Shown piece after piece: positions 57,086 through 64,000 of a stretch of DNA of 64,000 nucleotides. The stretch is taken from positions 105,523,982 to 105,587,981 of the forward strand of contig CM051457.1 of assembly GCA_028274465.1 (NCBI GenBank). Direction: 5' to 3'. The translations under genes and the position numbers were made by a program. The DNA comes from Plantago ovata. Its lineage: Eukaryota; Streptophyta; Magnoliopsida; Lamiales; Plantaginaceae. How positions within the stretch are numbered: the first letter of the stretch is position 1; every line of letters starts with the position of its first letter. The notes beneath the pieces are model-generated. The model was not told the origin of the DNA. It saw nothing but the letters and a program-made list of their open reading frames with translations, and did no database searches.

Positions 57086-60000
57086 AAATGTATTCTTTAT
57101 TGAGGTAGTTCAATCAATCCAAGGTTATACCTTAGCATTGCGAACCTATTATCTGGTAAGGGCTTGGTAAAGATGTCAGCAAGTTGATCATCAGTACCTA
57201 CTTTCACAACCTCAATATCTCCCTTTTCCACATGATCTCTAATGAAATGATGTCTAATATCAATGTGTTTAGTCCTTGAGTGAAACTTAGGATTTTGCGT
57301 GATAGCAATAGCACTCGTATTATCACAAAAGATTGGTGTTTTCTTTGCAGAAATACCATAACCTCTTAATTGTTGCTAAATCCATAGGATTTGAGCTGTG
57401 CAACAACCAGCTGCAATGTATTCAGATTCAGTGGATGAATTGGAAACACAGGTTTGCTTCTTGCTGAACCATGATATTAATCTAGTACCCAAAAACTGAC
57501 AAGTTCCAGGGGTACTTTTTCTATCAAGAGTTGATCCTCCATGATCAGCATCAGAGTAACCAACCAATTCTAGTCCAGAATCTTTAGGATACCATAATCC
57601 AACATTTACTGTACCTTTGACATACTTCAGTATTTTTAATGCCTTTTTGTAGTGTGATTCTCTTGGATCAGATTGGAATCTTGCACACACACAAACAGCA
57701 TACTGAATGTCAGGTCTACTTGTTGTTAAATACAACAATGAACCAATGAGCTTCCTATACTTGTGTTCTTCAACACTTTTGTCATCTTTAGTATAGCCCA
57801 ATTTGGTACCAACACTCATAGGGATCTTTTCAGGTTTTTCTTCCTCTTTGATCCTAAACTTTATGAGCATTTCTTTTGCATACTTTGCTTGATTTATGAA
57901 TATTCCATCTTTGAGTTGCTTGACTTGCAATCCTAGGAAATAATTCAATTTTCCCATCATACTCATTTCAAACTTGTTTGTCATGAGTTTGGCAAAATCA
58001 TCACAAAGTTGCTTGTCCTTAGATCCAAAAATTATGTCATCCACATAAATTTGAACTAAAAGTATTTTACCATCATGGTTCATGGTAAATAAGGTTTTGT
58101 CAACTTCACCTTTCTTGAAACCATTTTCCAGCAAGAACTTAGCCAAGGTATCATACCATGCTCTTGGTGCTTGCTTTAGACCATATACAGCTTTCTGAAG
58201 CTTGTATACCATCTTGATTTCTGAGGGAAGTTCAAAGCCAGGGGGTTGTTCTAAGTAGACTTCTTCAGCAAGTTCACCATTCAAGAATGCACTTTTAACA
58301 TCCATTTGGTAAACAATGAAGTCATTGTGAGCAGCAAAGGCCAAGAAAAGCCTAATTGCATCCAATCTTGCAACTGGTGCATAAGACTCATCATAGTCCA
58401 ATCCTTCAGTCTGACAGTAACCTTGAGCAACTAAACGTGCTTTATTTCTTGTTACTTCACCAGACTCACTCAGCTTGTTTCTGAACACCCACTTTGTACC
58501 AATAGCTTTCTTGCCTTCAACAAGTGGTACAAGTTTCCAGACTTTGTTCCTTTCGAATTGATCCAGTTCTTCTTGCATTGCCTTCATCCATTCAGAATGC
58601 TTTAAAGCTTCTTCTATGGTTTTAGGTTCAATTTCTGAAACAAAGCAAGAGAACAATGATTCTACTTCTACGACAGTTGCTTCTTCAGCAAGTCCATGAG
58701 TAGCTTTGGATCTAGTCACTTGGTGTTTATTAATATCACCAATCATATCCGTAGAGGGATGATCTCTAATCCATTTATTAACAGGTTTTCTGCTTGTTGG
58801 ATCAGGATAGGTTTGCTCATCAGCATGTGACTCTTCAGTATGTACTTGTTCAGTACTACTGGGATTTTGTGTCTCTGCTGAGATTGATTCATCAGCAACT
58901 GCTTGTTCAGCATTGCTTGATTGTGGTAACTCATCAGCAGGCACTGGAGGTTGCGTAGTTTCAGCAACTTCCGGAGCAACTGCGTCTTTTGCTGGAAATT
59001 CTTTGTCGTGAACTATATTTATCTTGTCATGACTTGGGGGAGGAGAGTCATTGTCAGAATCATCATTTAGTTCAATTGACTTGATTTGCCTAGCATTAGA
59101 TTCAGTTCTTTGCTCATGTATGATTAACTTTTTCATACATTCTGATATTTCTTCTTCAGCAGGCACTCCTTGTGTCTTTTCATAGAATACAACATGCAAT
59201 GATTCTTCAATATTTTGTGCCTTTTTGTTGTAAATTCTATAAGCTTTACTATGCAAGGAGTAACCAAGAAATATCGCTTCGTCTGCCTTTGGTTGAAATG
59301 TTCTTAGGTATTCTCTACCGTTATTAAGAACAAAACACTTACAACCAAATACTCTCAGATGAGTGATATTAGGAGGTCTACCAACGAACAACTCATAAGG
59401 AGTTTTGTTGTATTCCTTAGTAATCAAGCATCTGTTTTGAGTGTAACAGGCGGTATTAATCGCTTCAACCCAGTAAGCCTCACTTATTTCAGTGTCAGCA
59501 AGCATTATTCTTGCGGCTTCTTTCAGGGTACGATTCTTCCGTTCAGCAACACCGTTTTGTGTGGTGTCCTTACTGAGGATAACTGATGTTGTATACCTTT
59601 TGAGGTACAAAATTCAGTTATGTACTGGTTTACAAACTCAGTACCATGGTCTGTCCTTACGACTTTTACCTTGTCATTTTTCATGACTTCAAGCTTATTC
59701 AGCAAGTTAGGTATTTCAGTCCTGGTTTCAGATTTGTGTTTGATGAATACTACCCAAGTGAATCTTGAATAGTCATCCACCACGACCAGACCATACTTCT
59801 TACCAGCATAGCTTGTTGAAGAAGATTCAAACAAGTCCATGTGCAAGAGTTGTAAAGGTTTTGTAGTTGACGGTATTGCCTTGTTCTTGAAAGAAGATTT
59901 GGTTTGCTTTCCTTGCTGACATGCATTGCAAACACCATCCTTCTTAAAAGTAACCTTAGGTAATCCAACTACAAGTGCCTTTTTAGACAGCTTATTCAGC

Positions 60001-63000
60001 GTCTTGAAGTTTAGATGACTTGTTCGTTTATGCCATAACCATGCTTTTTCAGCAAGGCAATCGTGATCTGAGACAAGGAATTTTTCAAAAATTGCTGAAG
60101 ACCAATCTACGGTGTACAAGCCTCCTGATCTTCTTGCAATCATAATAACCTTCTTTGTCTCGAAATCTATAAGTTTACATTCATCACTTTTGATTTTGAT
60201 GAAGTATCCTTTGTCAGCAAACTGACTCATGCTGAAAAGGTTGAACTTAAGATTTTTTACATAAAGAACTCCAGTAATGGTTATGCATCCTAACTTCACG
60301 TCACCATAGCCTTTTGTAGAACGGAGCCTCCACCAGCAAACCTTATTGTTGGACCTTTAGACCACCGTCTATAGTTTATAAGGTTATTCTTGTTGCCCGT
60401 CATGTGCTTTCCACAACCACTGTCAAAGTGCCATATTGCATCATTTGTCTCCGTGGCTGAAGTCTGCACAATCAAGAGCAAACAAGTTAATTATCCAATA
60501 ATGGATGTCCATTAACATGTTCAAGAATGCGTCCAGTGGAAACCCAAGTCTTAAGTTTTTCAACTTTGACTTGTTTTCTACTTTCTGAGGAACTAGGAGG
60601 TTTTGAGCTGAAAGACTTTTGATTCGTGCTGATCAAGTCCACTTTCTGATGTGGTGTCTTGCTCGGTTGACCTTTTTGCTGAACATACTTTTCAGTAAGT
60701 TCTTTTCTAGCAAGGTTCCTTCGGCCCTAGCATTAAGAGTCTTTTCAGAACTCTTAGGCTTGATTTTCTTCATCTCTTTGAAGTATCTTTGCTGACTTTG
60801 CTTATACTCGTGAAAGAGTTGACTTTGCTTGATTTTGAAACCGAGTCCACTTTTCGGAGAATGCTGAGCTTTTGTGTCAGCAACCTTACTTGATTCAGGT
60901 TTGTCAGCAAAGGTCTTCTGATTACTTTTAGTAATCTTGCCTTTTGACTTAACAATTTTCTTTTCAGCAACTTGTTTGGCGGAATACTTCACAGCATCCT
61001 TCTTCTTTACAGTTTGCTTTTCAGCAACCCGTTTACCTTTTAAAGTCTTGTTACTTTGAGTAGCAACAGCGGGCTTTATGGTCGTAGGTACTTGATTGCA
61101 TGTTTCAGCAACCTTAGATTGACCAAACTGATATAGTTCTGGTTGACCACCATCAGTAGCACGTACGAAGGAAATCGGTGATTTATCTTTGCTCAAGATT
61201 TCCACGTCATCACCTTCATACGTTGCACCTAAACCTTCTTTCTGAGATGGATCTCTCAAATAAGAGTTTAGTTCAGTCAGCGTATTACTTGCGTCAGCAT
61301 AAGATTTGAAATTGATTTTCATCTTTTTCATTTCTTGGATTTCAGCAAGTAACTTAGAATTGAGGATTGATATTCTTCCAATTCTAATGTCATTTGAGAA
61401 TTCTTCTCTGTAGCTTCAGCAATTAACTTCTTAAGATGCCTTATTTCAGCATCCTTTTCTTCTGTCTCTTCCTTCAGCAAGACATATTTTTGAGTAGTTT
61501 GCTTGGTCAGAGTTTCAGCAATCTGTAGTTTCTCTTGCTGTCTGCTCAGAGTTTTCTCAAATCTTTCGATTTTCCTTGAATCTTGTCAAGGTCAATCTCG
61601 TCTTCACTTTCTGAGTCTGAGTCAGAGGTAGGATTGTTTACCTGACCGGCCATGAGGCAGAACTCGTATTTGACACATCTGGATAAGCTTCCATAGCTAT
61701 TCCACAAACTTCTTTGCCAATCTCCATCTAGAGTGGCTTCTTCATCGTCAGTGTCTGAGCTTTCATCCTCACTGTCTTCGGAGCTAGTATCAATGCATAA
61801 TGCATCGATTTTTGCTTGAAGCTTCTTCTTTTCTTCAGCAATAAAAGCTCTTTTGAACTTCTTCTTCTTTTCAGCAGATTTGCCTTTTAGCAAAGGGCAA
61901 TTAGCTTTGAAGTGTCCAGGCTTTTTTGCAGTAAAAGCATAGATCATTTCCAACTGCTGGTTCTTCTGATGAAGTTTTGCTGAGCTTGCTTGTTCAGCGA
62001 GCTAGTCTCATCTTGTACTTATGGTAGTTGTACCAAGATGCTTTTTCAGCTTCTCTTTTGCTTTTCGCCTTTTCAAGTTCCTTACTGATGAATTTCTTCA
62101 TGTTTTTGACAACCAAAGAGTTTTCATCAGCAGGCTCTTTATCATTCTTCTTTTCAGAAGATGACGGCTTTGCAGCAAGAGCAAGTTTTGCGATTTTCAG
62201 CAAACACCATTTCTCTTTGCTTGTCTCATAGTTGACAGTAGCAAGATGAGAGAACAACTCTGTTGGTGTAATATCTGGCATTCCTTGATTGTAATAGAAA
62301 TTCTGAGTGTGGATCCATTCTTGATTCAGACTTCTGATGATGGTTTCACTTCTCAGAATCTGAGTAAAGATTTCCAACACCCAGGCTGCCATTTCACTAA
62401 CAAGAGTTGTTGAATCTGAAATCCAAGTCTTCCAGTGACTGTTTGTACCTTGTTTAAAGTTTTGAAACTTTAATTTAAGTACTTCAAGTTTGTTTTCCTT
62501 GGTTTTGTCATCCAGCACAAGATCTTGAACCATTTTCCAAGCTTCCTTCGCAGTTTTAGCACCCCACAGTTTGCACTGTATGGTTATCCGGAGTTGATCG
62601 AATGATGATGTTTCTGCTTGGCCATCAAGACGGAATCTTTGCTTCGTCGGAAGTCCATTCCTCTCTGGTTTTGGCACAACGGTATCACCGGTTGCCTAAG
62701 ATAGTTTTTCCAGCTTCAGTGGTCTGTGAGGGAACTCCTTTCAACCTTAGTGATTTTGATAGGTCCATCATTAATGACGGTGACCTTCATCACTACTGGC
62801 CTCAGATGTAGCCATGTTGTCTTGCCATCTTCTCGTAGTTTTCCAGCTTCCGCAAGGGGAGATCTCCTAAAGCCTTTCTTCAGCAAAGCATACCAAATGA
62901 ATCCCCAAGTGAGAGTGATTTCCGTGAAAGCACCTACGGGGATCTCGGTTCAGTGTGAAGGTTAAAGAATCCAGCCTCTGACACACTTGTTTGTCCCTTT

Positions 63001-63026
63001 AAACACAAGAAAAGACTAGAGGGGGA

Positions 63027-63126
63027 NNNNNNNNNNNNNNNNNNNNNNNNNNNNNNNNNNNNNNNNNNNNNNNNNNNNNNNNNNNNNNNNNNNNNNNNNN
63101 NNNNNNNNNNNNNNNNNNNNNNNNNN
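63027..63126. other. Assembly gap (100 N)
   Basis: One hundred Ns that hide the right end (5' LTR region) of the Sirevirus. Confidence 1.
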
Positions 63127-63194
63127 CTGAGAATTAGCGTTCTTTAATCTTCGCTTCATTTTTTTTTCCTTTGGAAGTGATTTTATGCTGATTA

Positions 63195-63460
63195 AATATA
63201 AATACTCCTTCCATCACCATTTTAATTGATATATTTTACCATTTTAGTCATCATTGGAGTTGATATTTTATTTTAAAAATAAATCCTCATAAATTTATAT
63301 CAATTCTATATTACATATTCACACAATATTTAAAAAAGTTATACACATAACAAAATATAATCAACATGCACTACCAGTATAACATAATATTATACGTATC
63401 TCCTCAAAATTTGTGCTAAAAACAAATATCAACTATAATGAAACAAAGAAGTATATATTA
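63195..63460. mobile_element. AT-rich MITE-like remnant
   Basis: The segment from TACTCCTTCCATCACCATTT to GAAACAAAGAAGTATATATT has loosely complementary ends (CTCCTTCCATCACC style start, TTAATTGATAT / ATATCAACTATAATG), as in plant MITEs. No coding sequence. The family is not fixed. Confidence 0.35.
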
Positions 63461-63581
63461 ATATTATATAAAGCTACACCGGCTCAATCCGGCTCACAAT
63501 TCGACTTAACAGTTCAGACCCCGGTTAGACCTTTTTTGGAGGGTGTCCGGCTCAACCTCCGGCTCCGTTTTTTAAAACATA

Positions 63582-63715
63582 GTATCAGAGTAGGGAGACC
63601 AGTCTGGACTCTACGGTCCATGTATTATTTAGACCTCCCCACTTGTGTGCATCTATCGTCTATTTCATTTGGGCCTTTTGGATCATCACCGATGCAAACT
63701 GTCTAGTCCAATTCT
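63582..63715 (+). repeat. Dispersed 140-bp repeat, copy 2
   Basis: Starts GAGTAGGGAGACCAGTCTGG and ends ACTGTCTAGTCCAATTC. It is the reverse complement of copy 1 at 13433-13575. It abuts the (ATT)n/poly-T tail of the LINE end to its right. Confidence 0.8.
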
Positions 63716-63731
63716 TTTTTCATTTTTCTTC

Positions 63732-63734
<3 letters not shown>

Positions 63735-63796
<62 letters not shown>

Positions 63797-63813
63797 TTTT
63801 TTTTTTTTTTTTT
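63735..63813. repeat. (ATT)n microsatellite plus poly-T
   Basis: About 20 ATT units (63735-63793) then a run of T (to 63813). In the minus direction this is the expanded A-rich tail of the adjacent LINE. Confidence 0.95.
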
Positions 63814-64000
63814 ATTAGACTTTTATTATTCACGCAAAATTGGAAGGGAGTCAAGAGACAAGCTGTGCTCCCACCCCTTTCTGTATACAAAAGCTAAGTC
63901 TAGAAAAAGGAAAACACCACTCCTAACATCATTGGAATGGCTAACACACAAGCGATTAAGGCGCGAAAAAGTAGCCAGGGCCTCCTCAGCGAGCTCCCCA
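63814..64000 (-). mobile_element. LINE 3' UTR and tail (minus strand, continues off the window)
   Basis: Read on minus, GCTTTTGTATACAGAAAGGG, then GTGGGAGCACAGCTTGTCTC and TTGCGTGAATAATAAAAGTC lead into poly-A and (AAT)n. This is typical of the 3' UTR of plant L1-type LINEs. The coding part would lie beyond position 64000. Confidence 0.5.

Larger units (their letters stand above)
52806..63026 (-). mobile_element. Sirevirus (Copia, SIRE-type) with env-like region, interrupted (fossil)
   Basis: Minus-strand order from the right: a gag region (~62.7-61.6 kb) with a knuckle (CPLLKGKSA), a protease motif (DSGCGKHMTG, ~60.4), integrase (~60.1-59.5, HLNFKTL then CNACQQGKQ and VDDYSRFTWV), reverse transcriptase (~58.5-58.0, [12 protein letters not shown] and [10 protein letters not shown]), RNase H (~57.6-57.4, YSDADHGGS and STESEYIA), and a spacer with AETGIQ-type repeats. 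Beyond the solo LTR lies the 3' env-like region typical of Sireviruses (~54.9-52.8 kb, charged, Ala/Glu/Gln-rich). The left end is cut by the Athila-like insertion and the right end runs into the gap, so no own LTR is visible. It is broken in several places and is the oldest layer of the nest. Confidence 0.82.

Overview
The window is nuclear DNA of a flowering plant, most likely a eudicot. It has short GT-AG introns, plant-only families (an At1g67623-type F-box protein, a probable DUF6598 protein, CYP97B, FAR1-related), plant transposon classes (Athila-like and Tekay Gypsy elements, a Sirevirus, CACTA, Helitron, Tourist-like MITE, L1-type LINEs) and AT-rich intergenic DNA. I cannot name the species. 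There are two assembly gaps of 100 N (37002-37101 and 63027-63126).

1-16.2 kb (gene-bearing): a palindromic GGAGCTC repeat block; an internally deleted copy of a gene that lies 13 kb downstream; a three-exon F-box gene (1297-2203); and two tandem paralogous two-exon genes of no family I recognise (2702-3175 and 3558-4035), which share promoter words with RY (CATGCA) elements. Next comes the most unusual part, about 2.6 kb (4234-6865) of roughly ten consecutive imperfect hairpins, each preceded by a GTGTTCAGA-type motif. This looks like an expanding cluster of MIRNA-like foldbacks. It is followed by an AT-rich stretch with weak exon candidates, a Helitron-type 3' end (8845-8872), a decayed fragment of a HIT-zinc-finger (ZNHIT3-like) gene, a long-terminal-inverted-repeat element (10076-11738), an (AT)n(GT)n tract, a LINE 3' end, and a complete-looking three-exon DUF6598-type gene (13706-16009).

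16.2-36.6 kb (gene graveyard and repeats): a Copia 5' fragment that runs straight into LINE coding sequence; a minus-strand pseudogene of the plant ZFYVE26/spastizin-like gene (19082-21949); an unrecognised exon; a FAR1-related SWIM-finger fragment; a Tourist-like MITE; and a minus-strand CYP97B cytochrome P450 pseudogene (24848-28192) that has an internal stop and lost its 5' exons beside a Gypsy 5' fragment (28332-30597). Beyond that are a CACTA end with GCGACGCAT subterminal repeats, AT-rich duplicated DNA with telomere-like words, a Helitron-like 5' end, a 1.2-kb minisatellite with a unit of about 43 bp, and a possible last exon of a host gene.

37.1-63.0 kb (nested retrotransposons, all fossils here): a minus-strand Sirevirus (Copia) with an env-like 3' region was entered by an Athila-like Gypsy element carrying only gag and protease, and also by a solo LTR of the same Athila-like family (54912-56158, TSD AGGAC). 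A very young Tekay-type chromovirus (44498-52698, TSD AGAAC) then landed inside the Athila-like 3' LTR. The last kilobase holds a MITE-like AT-rich stretch, a 140-bp dispersed repeat also present in inverse orientation at 13.4 kb, a long (ATT)n tract and a second LINE 3' end.

Only four loci look like possibly working protein genes (F-box, the two-gene tandem pair, DUF6598 gene). I see no functional link between them.
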